Shown in pieces: positions 53,421 through 62,244 of a stretch of 64,000 bases of DNA. Each line of letters opens with the position of its first letter. The stretch's first letter is position 1. This DNA is from Curtobacterium sp. VKM Ac-1395. Its GTDB lineage: Bacteria; Actinomycetota; Actinomycetes; Actinomycetales; Microbacteriaceae. The stretch lies in contig NZ_JADKRX010000001.1 in assembly GCF_015350975.1 (NCBI RefSeq), positions 186,001-250,000 on the forward strand. Reading direction: 5' to 3'. The notes beneath the pieces were generated by a model. The model was not told the origin of the DNA and made no database searches. It was given only the letters and a program-made list of their open reading frames with translations. A program made the position numbers and the translations under genes.

Positions 53421-53762
53421 GCGCCGAGGCTCGACGTCATGAATCGACTGGGGCGGGCCCTTGCCGACCCGACTCGGTCGCGGATCCTGCTCCGGCTACT
53501 CGACGGCCCCGGCTACCCGGCGCGATTGGCGGAAGAGCTCGAACTGACGCGGACGAACGTGTCGAACCACCTCGCGTGCCTGCGCGGGTGTGGCATCGTC
53601 GTCGCCGCACCGGAGGGACGAAGCACCCGGTACGAAATCGCCGACCCGCACCTCACGCGTGCCCTCGAAGCGCTCGTCGACGTCGTCCTCGCCGTCGACG
53701 ACGGCGTCGGCTGCACCGACACGGACTGCGACGTACCGCTGTGCTGCGGAGTCGGCGCATGA
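53409..53762 (+). CDS. cmtR: ArsR/SmtB-type metal sensor, CmtR-like (Cd/Pb)
   Basis: A 117-residue repressor matching my recollection of mycobacterial CmtR: LGRALADPTRSRILLRLLDG, TRTNVSNHLACLRGCGIVVA with the two metal-binding Cys of the recognition helix, then a C-terminus with further Cys (GCTDTDCDVPLCCG) as third ligand candidates. It would release its operator on binding Cd(II) or Pb(II). ATG 53409 is leaderless after TATAGT. Its stop overlaps the start of the transporter gene (ATGA), so the pair is an inducible efflux operon. Confidence 0.88.
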   Translation: MLTIAPRLDVMNRLGRALADPTRSRILLRLLDGPGYPARLAEELELTRTNVSNHLACLRGCGIVVAAPEGRSTRYEIADPHLTRALEALVDVVLAVDDGVGCTDTDCDVPLCCGVGA

Positions 53763-54442
53763 GCGCCACCATCCAGCTCAGCACGCCACTCTCCGCTGCG
53801 CGGCGGCTGCTCCTGCAGCGCCGGGTCCGGTGGATCGTCGCGGCAACCATCACCTACAACCTCATCGAGGCAATCGTCGCGATCAGCGCCGGCACCATCG
53901 CGTCGTCCACGGCGCTGGTCGGATTCGGCCTGGACTCCATCGTCGAGGTCCTCTCCGCCGCGGCTGTTGCATGGCAGTTCGCCGGCCACGACCCAGAAGC
54001 GCGCGAACGCACCGCGTTGAAGGTCATCGCGGTCTCGTTCTTCGGTCTCGCCCTCTACGTGAGCGTCGACGCGATCCTGGCACTCACCGGCATCCGCGAA
54101 CCGGAACACAGCACCGTCGGTATCGTCCTCGCCGCGGTCAGCCTGGCGATCATGCCATTCCTCAGCCTCCTGGAACGCCGCACCGGCAAGGAACTCGGCT
54201 CCGCATCAGCGATCGCGGACTCGAAGCAAACCCTGGTGTGCAGCTATCTCTCCGCCGCCGTCCTTCTCGGCCTGCTGCTGAACACCCTCTTCGGGTGGAC
54301 CTGGGCCGATCCCATCGCCGGCCTAGTTGTGGTCGTCTTCGCCGTCCGCGAAGGCCTCGAAGCGTGGCGGGGCGACGCCTGCAAGCAACCCGTCTCCGCC
54401 CTCACGGGTGAGCGACAGGTCGACGCCTGCGACTGCTGCTGA
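53759..54442 (+). CDS. CDF-like cation transporter (CmtR-linked)
   Basis: A 227-residue membrane protein with about six helices: VRWIVAATITYNLIEAIVAI, STALVGFGLDSIVEVLSAAA with the membrane Asp of CDF site A, then SAIADSKQTLVCSYLSAAVL and TWADPIAGLVVVVFAVREGL. It lacks the long C-terminal cytoplasmic domain of classical CDFs and ends in ACDCC, a metal-binding tail. Probably exports Cd, Pb or Zn under control of the CmtR-like protein. Confidence 0.88.
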   Translation: MSATIQLSTPLSAARRLLLQRRVRWIVAATITYNLIEAIVAISAGTIASSTALVGFGLDSIVEVLSAAAVAWQFAGHDPEARERTALKVIAVSFFGLALYVSVDAILALTGIREPEHSTVGIVLAAVSLAIMPFLSLLERRTGKELGSASAIADSKQTLVCSYLSAAVLLGLLLNTLFGWTWADPIAGLVVVVFAVREGLEAWRGDACKQPVSALTGERQVDACDCC

Positions 54443-54457
54443 CCGCGCAGCCCACCG

Positions 54458-54679
54458 ATGCAGCGCGGCGAGCGATTCCTGCTGGACTGGTTCGAGGCCG
54501 AAGCCCTCGACCCGGACTACCGCCTCTGGTCCGCCGACACCACCGAACCGGTCGCTGACATCGAAACGCTGCCGGAGGCGTGCCGGGTGTGCATGCTCCG
54601 CTCCGGCCTGAAGTTCACCTGCGACAGCCTGGATGACGCCGAGCGTCGCATCGGCGCGTGTCGCCTACTCGGGCTCTGA
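54458..54679 (+). CDS. small Cys-containing protein after transporter
   Basis: A 73-residue acidic protein: MQRGERFLLDWFEAEALDPD and PEACRVCMLRSGLKFTCDSL, with four Cys in the second half. It starts 15 bases after the transporter stop and likely belongs to its operon. A metal-handling role is plausible from the Cys content and context. There is no strong ribosome site. Confidence 0.5.
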   Translation: MQRGERFLLDWFEAEALDPDYRLWSADTTEPVADIETLPEACRVCMLRSGLKFTCDSLDDAERRIGACRLLGL

Positions 54680-54693
54680 CTGATCCGGCTCTC

Positions 54694-55302
54694 TCAGGCT
54701 GCGGACGGTGGTCGGAAGATCGTGATGGCCTCGCGGGCCGCGTAGAACACGATGACGAGGCCGGCAAGGGGGTCGGCCCACCACCAGCCCAGTGTCGCGT
54801 CCAGAAGCACACCAATGAGGACGGCCACGGCGAGGACACCATCGATGAACGTCACCCGCCCCTCAGTCTGCAAGACCGGATTCCGCAGCGCGCGGCCCAC
54901 CCGGCCCTTCGCGGCGGCGAGGCTGAACATGACCGCCGCCGTGATCGCCGACCACGCGATCCCGCCCGCGGACGGACGGGCATGGTGCCCGGTGACCAGC
55001 GCCGTCACCGACTGCACGGTCAGGTAGACGGCGAGGGCGATGAATGCCACGCCGATCAGCCGTAGCGCTCGCTCCTGCCGGGCGGCGCCGGTCCCCGCCA
55101 GCTCCCAGAGGACAACGACGCTCGCGCCGATCTCGATGACCGAGTCCAACCCGAAGCCGGCCAACGCAACCGACGCTGCACGTACCGCGAGGACAGCAAG
55201 GACGACGAAACCGATCACGTTCCACGCGAGCGTGCACCACTCCAAGCCCCGACCGACGCGGAGCAGCCGCATCCGGTGGACGTCGTCGACCGGAATGTTC
55301 AT
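54694..55302 (-). CDS. CDF-like cation transporter
   Basis: A 202-residue protein with about six helices: TLAWNVIGFVVLAVLAVRAA, ALAGFGLDSVIEIGASVVVL (conserved Asp), TEGRVTFIDGVLAVAVLIGV and WWADPLAGLVIVFYAAREA. It shares its plan with the transporter at 53759-54442 and lacks the CDF cytoplasmic domain. ATG 55302 overlaps the stop of the larger CDF gene (ATGA); both belong to the ArsR operon that reads from 56692. Confidence 0.88.
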   Translation of the reverse strand: MNIPVDDVHRMRLLRVGRGLEWCTLAWNVIGFVVLAVLAVRAASVALAGFGLDSVIEIGASVVVLWELAGTGAARQERALRLIGVAFIALAVYLTVQSVTALVTGHHARPSAGGIAWSAITAAVMFSLAAAKGRVGRALRNPVLQTEGRVTFIDGVLAVAVLIGVLLDATLGWWWADPLAGLVIVFYAAREAITIFRPPSAA

Positions 55303-56333
55303 CGACGTGACGGCGGCGCGGGAGTGACGGTGAACGTGTCGACGTTGCCGATCGCCTCGTGCACGTGCTCGGACGCATGGGCGGCGACGTGCGCAGCTTC
55401 GTGAAGGTCGCTGGCCTCCACGACGATCGTGGCGGAGCCGGTCAGGCGGTGCCCGACCCAGCGGACCCGCACGTCCCGCACGGCGTGAACGCCGTCCGTG
55501 TGCTCGAGCGCGTGCTCAGCACGCTCGAGGAGCGCCGGGTCGATCGCGTCCATGAGCCGCGCGCCGATCGACTTCACGGTGCCCCAAAGCAGCAGCATGA
55601 TCGAGATGCTGATGAGCAGACCGATGATCGGGTCCGCGAGCGGGAAGCCGAGCATCACCCCCACGGCCCCGAGGACGACGGAAAGTGACGTAAATCCGTC
55701 GAGGCGAGCGTGCACCCCGTCGGCAACGAGCGCGGCGGAGCCGATCTTCTGGCCGACGCGGATGCGGTAGATGGCGACGATCTCGTTGCCAGCGAACCCG
55801 ACAAGCCCTGCCGCGACCAGCAGCCAGGGATTCTCGATCGGCCGCGGGTTGATGAACCGGTCGATGGCCTGCCAGCCAGCCACGACGGCGGAGAGGGCGA
55901 CCACGAACACGATGAACATGCCCGCCAGGTCCTCCGCGCGGCCGTAGCCGTACGTGTAGCGACGGTTCGCGACCCGTCGCCCGAGGACGAACGCGACCCA
56001 CAACGGCACCGCGGTCAACGCGTCCGCGAAGTTGTGGATCGTGTCCGCCAGCAACGCGATCGACCCGGTGAGCCCGACCAGCACCGCCTGCAGGATCGTC
56101 GTGCCGAGCAGGACGAACAGGCTGATCTTCAGCGCGCGGACACCGGCGGTGCTGGCCTCCATCGCGTCATCGATCGAGTCCGCGGAATCATGCGTGTGGG
56201 GCACGAACAGGTCGTACAGGAACCCCTTCACACCGCCGTGCGGATGCGAGTGCCCATGCTCACCGTGGTCGTGGTCGTGGCCGTGCGGATGATCGTGTTC
56301 CGCGTGGGCCGCCGCGTGGTCATGGCCGGTCAT
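55299..56333 (-). CDS. cation diffusion facilitator with His-rich N-terminus
   Basis: A 344-residue CDF exporter. The first 35 residues are His/Asp-rich (HDHAAAHAEHDHPHGHDHDH), typical of Zn/Co/Ni handling. Six helices follow with SIALLADTIHNFADALTAVP (HxxxD site A) and ALVADGVHARLDGFTSLSVV (second half-site), then a cytoplasmic CDF domain (ALLERAEHALEHTDGVHAVR). ATG 56333 overlaps the ArsR stop, so sensor and exporter are co-expressed. Confidence 0.94.
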   Translation of the reverse strand: MTGHDHAAAHAEHDHPHGHDHDHGEHGHSHPHGGVKGFLYDLFVPHTHDSADSIDDAMEASTAGVRALKISLFVLLGTTILQAVLVGLTGSIALLADTIHNFADALTAVPLWVAFVLGRRVANRRYTYGYGRAEDLAGMFIVFVVALSAVVAGWQAIDRFINPRPIENPWLLVAAGLVGFAGNEIVAIYRIRVGQKIGSAALVADGVHARLDGFTSLSVVLGAVGVMLGFPLADPIIGLLISISIMLLLWGTVKSIGARLMDAIDPALLERAEHALEHTDGVHAVRDVRVRWVGHRLTGSATIVVEASDLHEAAHVAAHASEHVHEAIGNVDTFTVTPAPPSRR

Positions 56334-56692
56334 GCGCTTTCCCGCTCCCCGCGGTGATGCGGTGCAGCACCGACGACGTGCTCAGCCTGCTTCACAGCGT
56401 CGATGACCAGCTCTGAGGCGTGCTCGTCCGTCAGCCGGTAGAACACCGTCGTACCCTCCCGCCTCGTCGACACCATCCGAGCCAGCCGCAGCTTCGCCAG
56501 GTGCTGCGACACTGCTGCCGGGCTCTTGTCCACGACGTCGGCGAGGTGGTTCACCGACATCTCCTCCGCGCTCCGCAACGCGAGGATGATCTTCACCCGC
56601 GTGGCGTCTGCGAGCATCGCGAACACCTCCACCGCGAGCTCGACGTACTCCGACTCCGGACTAAGGCCGCATGCCTGCTTATCTACGTGCAC
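56330..56692 (-). CDS. ArsR/SmtB-family metal-responsive repressor
   Basis: A 120-residue winged-helix repressor: VFAMLADATRVKIILALRSA, VVDKSPAAVSQHLAKLRLAR (recognition helix), and a C-terminal helix with DEHASELVIDAVKQAEHVV, resembling the alpha5 Zn/Ni/Co site; an N-terminal Cys and His tail GAAPHH may add ligands. GTG 56692 lies six bases after TACTAT (complement of 56699-56704), a leaderless start; TTG 56698 is the longer alternative. It controls the two CDF genes behind it. Confidence 0.9.
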   Translation of the reverse strand: MHVDKQACGLSPESEYVELAVEVFAMLADATRVKIILALRSAEEMSVNHLADVVDKSPAAVSQHLAKLRLARMVSTRREGTTVFYRLTDEHASELVIDAVKQAEHVVGAAPHHRGERESA

Positions 56693-56740
56693 ACGCAAAT
56701 AGTAGCGCTTGCTCGTGACCGGATAGTAGGGCGACCGGGG

Positions 56741-57922
56741 TCATTGCGCGGTCGTGCGCCGTGTTCGTCGCAGCGAGATCCAGCTGACGGCACTCGCCGC
56801 GGCGGTCGCCGCCGCGAGGAGTCCGAGGGCGGCCGGCAGGGTCCACGCAGCAGCAACCGCGCCAACCAGCAGCGGGCCCCCGGCGTCCCCGGCTTCGCGA
56901 CCGAGCTCCGCGTTGCCCATCGTGCGGCCCATCCGCTCCTCCGGCGTCGCTGCCGCGAGGTGCGCGAACGCGAGGGGCGTGACCAGCCCGATCATTACGC
57001 CGAACGCGAGCGCCGCGACGAACAGCGTCACCACGTCCGGGGCGGCCGCGAGCAGGACGAGCGCGGCCGCGGCCACCGCGAGGCCGACGGTGCTGCCCGT
57101 GCGGGTGCTGATCCGGCCGGCGTCGCGGAGCCGGCCGGTCAGCGGTTGCACGAGCGTCGACACCAGTGCGAGGACCGCGATCGCGACGGCGCCGACGACG
57201 GCGGGCAGGTCGAGGCGGTTCGCCAGCAGCGGCAGGAACCCAATCGCGACGCCGAGCACGGCGGTGGTGGTCGCAAGGAGCATCGTCGGGACCAGGAACG
57301 AGCGGTCGGCGGTCTGGCGGACGAGGTCGACGACCGTGTACCGCGGCCGTGGCTGGACGGGCAGCGCCGGCATCGCGACCGCGACCCACGCGGCAGCTGT
57401 ACCGGCGAGCAGCGCAAGGGCGATGTACAGGGCGCGGATGTCGAGCGTCTGGACGAGGACGATGCCGATCAGCGGCCCGGCGACGTAGCCGAGACTCTTC
57501 CACGCGCCGTACCGACCGAAGTACCGACCGAGTCGTTGCTTCCCCGCGATGCGGGCGACCGCTGCCGACGAGGCCGGACTGAATGCAGACGCCGCCACAC
57601 CCTGCCCGAGGCGGGCGATGGCGAGGACGAGGACGGTCGGCTGCAGCAGCGCCAGCAGGGACGCGACGACGAAGCCGATGAGGCCGCCGACGATCACCGG
57701 TTTCGCACCGATCCGGTCGCTGAGCGCTCCGAACAGCGGCTTGAGGACCACTTCCGCGACGTCGTACAGCGCCAGGACGATGCCGAGACCCAGGAGAGAC
57801 AGACCGATGTCGTCAGTCTCGGCGCCGAGGACACTACCGACGCCATGAGCGCCGAAGGCGGTGGTGAACCCGGCGAGGTAGAGGGGTGGGAGCCCGCGGG
57901 GCGGCGGCGAGGTCGTCGTCAC
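56741..57922 (-). CDS. MFS transporter
   Basis: A 393-residue, about 12-helix protein of the DHA1 drug/metal efflux type: PLFGALSDRIGAKPVIVGGL (loop 2-3 motif), ARLGQGVAASAFSPASSAAV (RxGQG motif B-like), GRYFGRYGAWKSLGYVAGPL (motif C) and TPEERMGRTMGNAELGREAG. Substrate unknown; its position between DUF2127 and the metal operon suggests co-mobilisation. GTG 57922 lies just after the DUF2127 stop. Confidence 0.92.
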   Translation of the reverse strand: MTTTSPPPRGLPPLYLAGFTTAFGAHGVGSVLGAETDDIGLSLLGLGIVLALYDVAEVVLKPLFGALSDRIGAKPVIVGGLIGFVVASLLALLQPTVLVLAIARLGQGVAASAFSPASSAAVARIAGKQRLGRYFGRYGAWKSLGYVAGPLIGIVLVQTLDIRALYIALALLAGTAAAWVAVAMPALPVQPRPRYTVVDLVRQTADRSFLVPTMLLATTTAVLGVAIGFLPLLANRLDLPAVVGAVAIAVLALVSTLVQPLTGRLRDAGRISTRTGSTVGLAVAAAALVLLAAAPDVVTLFVAALAFGVMIGLVTPLAFAHLAAATPEERMGRTMGNAELGREAGDAGGPLLVGAVAAAWTLPAALGLLAAATAAASAVSWISLRRTRRTTAQ

Positions 57923-57926
57923 CCGC

Positions 57927-58488
57927 TCAGTGTGGCAGACGACGCGGACGGGGTTCCTGCCACCTGGTGCCGGTGTGGTGGCGACACCCGATGAGGCTTC
58001 GGATGACGTCGCCGAGGCTGCGATGGTGCCGCCATTCGCGAACAATGAGCGCGACGATGACCAGGTCGAACACCGTCAGGAGCACCAGCCCGACAGTGCC
58101 GGACGAACTCGTACCCCTGCCAGACGACGAAGCCCCCGAGCACTGCGATCGCCCACGGGTACAGTAGCCACGAGCCGCGGAAGATCGCAGCGACGATCCC
58201 GAGCTTCACCAGCCCGTGAACGATGAGGTACACAGCCGCGACGACGGTGGCCTCGCCGGTTAGTGTCACCACCCCGTGGCAGATCAGGTGCGCGACCAGA
58301 TCATCCGGGTCCTCGCCGAGCTCTCCAGCCGTGACCGCTCGAGCGATGGCGCCGAGCTGCACCGGACGGAGCAGCAACAGGGGGATCCCGACGACGAACT
58401 CCACCAGCCCGTCGACGGCCTTGAACACGAACCCGACCAGGAAGACCAGGTCGAACCACCGCTCCCGTGACCACCGTGCTCGATGCAT
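57927..58488 (-). pseudogene. DUF2127 membrane protein gene with a frameshift
   Basis: The frame from ATG 58488 reads a normal DUF2127 protein (RWFDLVFLVGFVFKAVDGLV, YLIVHGLVKLGIVAAIFRGS, VVWQGYEFVR), then at about 58107-58112 turns into Arg/His-rich nonsense. Removing one base there restores TVGLVLLTVFDLVIVALIVR and EWRHHRSLGDVIRSL to a stop at 57927-57929. Five bases later the MFS gene starts. It is either a real one-base insertion or a sequencing error. Confidence 0.75.
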
Positions 58489-58575
58489 GCCCACAGTCTC
58501 CGACGCGACGCCTCATGAACCTTCAATCCCATCGGGACCGGCCATTCCAAGGTGTCTCAATAGCCGATGGCGGTT

Positions 58576-59766
58576 TCAAGGGGTCGTTGCAACGGGTGAT
58601 TGTTTCGGGTCTGACAGTAGCTGCTCGAAGGCTTCTGCCGGGGTGCGGTAGTCGAGTGTTTTGCGAGGTCGTCCGTTGAGTTCGGCAGCGACTTCGAGGA
58701 GCCGTTCCGGGCTGTGGATGCTGAGGTCGGTGGACTTCGGGAAGTACTGCCGCAGTAGGCCGTTGGTGTTCTCGTTCGAGCCGCGCTGCCAGGGCTTGTG
58801 GGGGTCGCAGAAGTAGATCGCGAGGTCGGTGGCGAGGGTGATGTCCTTGTGTCGGGCAAGCTCGGTGCCCTGATCCCACGTCAACGACCGACGCAGATGC
58901 TCGGGCAGGGTCCGGATGGTCGGGATCATCGCGTCGCGGACCGCGTCGGCGCTGTGCCCATCAGGCAGGTGCAGCAGCATCACGTACCGGGTGGTGCGCT
59001 CGACGAGGGTGCCGATCGCGCTCCTGGCGTTGATCCCCACGATCAAGTCGCCTTCCCAGTGCCCGGGAACGGCCCGATCGTCAGCCTCGGCGGGGCGTTC
59101 GCTGATCAGGATCATGTCGCGGATCTTCGACCACGACGCCCGCCTGGGTTCGCCTCGATGCCGGCGAATCGCACGGCCGGTGCGGAGGTGTGTGTGCAGG
59201 TCAGCGCGCAGGTGACCGCGGCCCTGGACGAACAGGGACTGGTAGATCGTCTCGTGCGACACGTGCATCTCCGGCCGGTTCGGGAAGGACCGGGCCAGGT
59301 CATCACGGATCTGTTCCGGGGACCAGTTCCGCACCAACCGCACCTCGACCTGCAGAGCGAGCTCGAGTAGGTCCAGCTTCCGCGGTTTCGGGCGCCGTGC
59401 TCGGACACGGCATTGCTTCTCAGCGGCGTAGGGGCGGTAGCTCCCGCCAGCTGCGGCGTTTCTGGTGAGTTCGCGGCTGATGGTCGACGGTGCCCGACCG
59501 AGTGCTTTCGCGATGGCGCGCACGCCCTCACCGCCGAGGCGCAGGTCCGCGATCTGGAGCCGCTCTTCCTGGCTGAGGTACCTGTCGGAGCGGGGCGTGT
59601 GGGCGAACGGGTTCCGTCCGCCGGCTGCTTTGACCCATCGGTATCCCTGACGTCGGTCCACACCGACAGCATCACAGGCCGCCGTCCGTCCAAGGCCCTG
59701 TCTCAAGAGCTCCCAGAACCGTGCCTCTCGGGCACGGTGTTCCAGCCTCGATCCCATCTGCAGCAC
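58576..59766 (-). CDS. IS30-family transposase
   Basis: A 396-residue DDE transposase: N-terminal HTH_38-type domain (YLSQEERLQIADLRLGGEGV, IAKALGRAPSTISRELTRN), then VPGHWEGDLIVG (first Asp), RRSLTWDQGTELARH (second Asp) and PWQRGSNENTNGLLRQYFPK (Glu). All three catalytic residues are present and the frame is full length, so it may be active. The last codons lie inside the left inverted repeat. Confidence 0.95.
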   Translation of the reverse strand: MLQMGSRLEHRAREARFWELLRQGLGRTAACDAVGVDRRQGYRWVKAAGGRNPFAHTPRSDRYLSQEERLQIADLRLGGEGVRAIAKALGRAPSTISRELTRNAAAGGSYRPYAAEKQCRVRARRPKPRKLDLLELALQVEVRLVRNWSPEQIRDDLARSFPNRPEMHVSHETIYQSLFVQGRGHLRADLHTHLRTGRAIRRHRGEPRRASWSKIRDMILISERPAEADDRAVPGHWEGDLIVGINARSAIGTLVERTTRYVMLLHLPDGHSADAVRDAMIPTIRTLPEHLRRSLTWDQGTELARHKDITLATDLAIYFCDPHKPWQRGSNENTNGLLRQYFPKSTDLSIHSPERLLEVAAELNGRPRKTLDYRTPAEAFEQLLSDPKQSPVATTP

Positions 59767-59794
59767 TCCGATTCACGGTGGTGTTGCAACGACC
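58582..59794 (-). mobile_element. IS30-family insertion sequence
   Basis: The inverted ends GGTCGTTGCAAC (58582-58593) and GTTGCAACGACC (59783-59794) flank the transposase gene, giving an element of about 1.21 kb. The exact tips and the short target duplication cannot be fixed by eye. The transposase stop (58576-58578) lies just outside the left core repeat, so the true tip may extend a few bases further. Confidence 0.85.
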
Positions 59795-60263
59795 AGCTGA
59801 ACCCAAGGATCGGCTGCCGGATTCAGCTGCTCGCACCGAACGCGGAGTCAGTTCCCGCGACCGAAGTCGCTGCATCGCTGAGATCCCCGTCCTCGCGCTG
59901 GCTGCCGGAAGACTCCGTCTCACATAGGTGGTCCGCGGTCCCTCGAAGTGAGGTGCGTCATACGGACGCTTCGCGCGCGTTTGACAGGCCTAGGGCTCGC
60001 GCGGATAACCAGGGTGACCCCGCCCGCGCTGAACGGCGACAGGTTGTGCGCGAAGGAGACAAGTTGTGTGCGCGACGACAGAACTGTGGACGACCGACAT
60101 CACGGCTCACGAGAACATCCCACGGAATGCGACAGTGATCGTTTCTATCCGACGAAGGTGGACTGGCGTGACGCAATGGACAGGCAATCTGTCGCTCCGA
60201 GCTGCCGGCGACACGTTTCGTGAGCCGGCGACACTTTGCATGTCCGTTCACAGACAGGAGCAC
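59795..60263. other. 469-bp degenerate stretch right of the IS30 element
   Basis: No coherent gene was seen. It has several CGACA-type motifs (GGCGACAGGTTGTGCG, GAGACAAGTTGTGTG, CCGGCGACACTTTGC) reminiscent of transposon ends, and AATCTGTCGCTCCGAGC at 60186-60202, identical to 44652-44668. It is likely debris of an older mobile element. Confidence 0.45.
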
Positions 60264-60737
60264 CTACTGCGGCATGTCCACGAACCTCGAGAACATCCCG
60301 TGGAACGCCACCGTGATGGTGTCGGTCGGCCCGTTGCGGTGCTTCGCCACGATGAGGTCCGCCTCACCCTGCCGCGGGTTGTCCTTCTCGTACGCCGACT
60401 CACGGTGCAGCAGGATGACCATGTCGGCGTCCTGCTCGATGGACCCCGACTCACGCAGGTCGGAGATCATCGGCTTCTTGTCCGCACGCTGCTCGGGCCC
60501 ACGGTTCAGCTGCGACAGCGCGATGACGGGGACCTGCAGCTCCTTCGCCATGAGCTTGAGCGCACGCGAGAATAGCGCCTGAGCTGGCCTCGGCGGCGTC
60601 GGCCCCTTGCCGATCCAGGCGAAGGAGGCTCCACTCGCGCCCGACGCGGGCCTGTCCCGTTCGATCACGGAGACCCGGGCGCCGGCCTTTGCCACGTGGT
60701 ACGCGATCGATGCCCCGACGACGACAACGTTCTTCAT
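60264..60737 (-). pseudogene. chimera: FAD oxidoreductase N-terminus fused to DnaB helicase C-terminus
   Basis: From ATG 60737 the first 50 codons read [20 protein letters not shown] and [20 protein letters not shown], the start of a DAO-type FAD oxidoreductase with about five residues lost from the glycine-rich loop. Near 60574 the frame passes without a stop into [28 protein letters not shown] and [20 protein letters not shown], then [16 protein letters not shown], the extreme C-terminus of replicative helicase DnaB. Neither half can function; it records an illegitimate recombination with the dnaB 3' end. Confidence 0.85.
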
Positions 60738-61051
60738 GGGGACATCCTCGTCCGGTTCCATCATCGGGCGCGACTCACCTCCGGCGATGCAGCAGGTTCT
60801 GCACGACGCCACCCCAGAGGACAAGGCCCCAGAAAGCCAGGGGTGATCTCGTCGCAGAGCCTGCGCAGGGCGGTGCGTGCGAATGCCCTGTCAGGCCGAC
60901 CACGGCTCATCGGACGCCGCGGCCCACCGGTGGCAACGATGAGCGGTAGCGCCTGCGGCACCGCGATGTCGTCGGAGAAGGATGCTCCGATGAGGCGCGC
61001 GAGGTCGTGTGCCGACCACGACGCACTCATCCTCCCGACAGTCCCCCATGG
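60738..61051 (-). other. decayed gene ends upstream of the chimera
   Basis: On the minus strand a short frame ends with [20 protein letters not shown] before GGAGGTGA, which looks like the last helix of a membrane transporter. Another frame begins MSASWSAHDLARLIGASFSD at 61030. Both are fragments without a complete gene. Confidence 0.4.
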
Positions 61052-62116
61052 TCATTGACGCCTCGGAACGCTCTCGCTCGCCAAGCGGGGGAAGAGCTGT
61101 TCGGCGGCTGTCCGGTGCACGTCACCCAGTCGTTCTGCGCCAGGGCCGTCGTAGGCGTCGAGGTCATGGTCGAAGCGAGCGGTCCAGTCGGGGTTTGCGT
61201 AGGGGAAATCGCTGCCGTAGAGGACGTGGCCGGGCTCCGCGAACGCCAGCAGTGACGGCAGCGACGTGGGAGATGCGGACAGGGCGGTGTCGAAGTAGAA
61301 CTTGCGCAGGCCCGCTTGGATGCGCTCCGGCGTGGTGCCCGGGTTGAACATCGCGGCAGCGCTGAACCGGCTTGCGGCGTAGGGCAGGAAACCACCGGCG
61401 TGGGACAGGATCACGCGCAGTTCCGGGTAGCGGTCGAACACGCCGTGCGCGACGAGGTCCACGGCGGTGCGGGTGGTGTCGAACGGGAAGTCCAGCAGTG
61501 CGGTGGGCATCCCCGGCAACTGCGTGATCGGTGGTGCGGTGGGGTGCACGAAGACCACGGCTGAGCGGGCGGCGAGTTCTGCCCACAGCGGCTCGTACGC
61601 GGGGTCGCCCAGGTACCGTCCGTGCGCGTTCGACAGCAGGAGCACACCGTCGGCGTGGAGCTCATCGAGTGCTCGCACGGCTTCGGCGACCGCGCCGTCG
61701 AAGTCCGGCAGCGGCAGCACCGCGAAGTGCCCGAACCTGTCGGGCCGCTCCTGGACCAGCTCGGCCTGGTAGTCGTTCAGTTCGCGGGCGAGTTGGCGCG
61801 CCGCGGCGTCGTCACCGAAGTGCACGCCCGGTGCGCTGATCGAGAGCATCCCGGTCTCGATCCCCACTTCGTCCATCATCGCGATCGCCGCTTCGGGGCT
61901 CCACTCCGGCATCAACCAGCCGCCGATGGCCCGGGGCCCTCGTCGCGGTGCGGTCCCGCCGCTCCCACCCCACGGGTCCCACTGCGCGGACCCTCCGGTC
62001 GCAGCCGGCGCATCCCCCGGGGCGCCGGCCCCCATCGCTTTCGATCCTGCCGCTGCCAGTGCGTCGAAGTAGCGGGGCGGGAGCAGGTGCTGGTGGACAT
62101 CGATCTTGCCTTGCAT
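61052..62116 (-). CDS. amidohydrolase 2 family (ACMSD-like) metal-dependent hydrolase/decarboxylase
   Basis: A 354-residue TIM-barrel protein: KIDVHQHLLPPRYFDAL (HxH metal site), HADGVLLLSNAHGRYLGDP, VVFVHPTAPP (His), VILSHAGGFLPYAASRF (His) and LYGSDFPYANPDWT (catalytic Asp). Relatives decarboxylate or hydrolyse aromatic acids. A Gly/Pro-rich insert lies at about 28-62. ATG 62116 has GGAGGACCGTACC upstream. It may be part of the regulon of the TetR at the window end. Confidence 0.9.
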   Translation of the reverse strand: MQGKIDVHQHLLPPRYFDALAAAGSKAMGAGAPGDAPAATGGSAQWDPWGGSGGTAPRRGPRAIGGWLMPEWSPEAAIAMMDEVGIETGMLSISAPGVHFGDDAAARQLARELNDYQAELVQERPDRFGHFAVLPLPDFDGAVAEAVRALDELHADGVLLLSNAHGRYLGDPAYEPLWAELAARSAVVFVHPTAPPITQLPGMPTALLDFPFDTTRTAVDLVAHGVFDRYPELRVILSHAGGFLPYAASRFSAAAMFNPGTTPERIQAGLRKFYFDTALSASPTSLPSLLAFAEPGHVLYGSDFPYANPDWTARFDHDLDAYDGPGAERLGDVHRTAAEQLFPRLASESVPRRQ

Positions 62117-62244
62117 GGTACGGTCCTCCGATCGTCCTCAGCAATGAGGGCTGGTTGTGTGCAGAAGTGGTTGTCGTGATGGTTCCCGCCGGTCGCACCG
62201 GGAGTGGTTCGACCGTTTGCGGGCGTCGAGCAGGCCTGTGGTGT

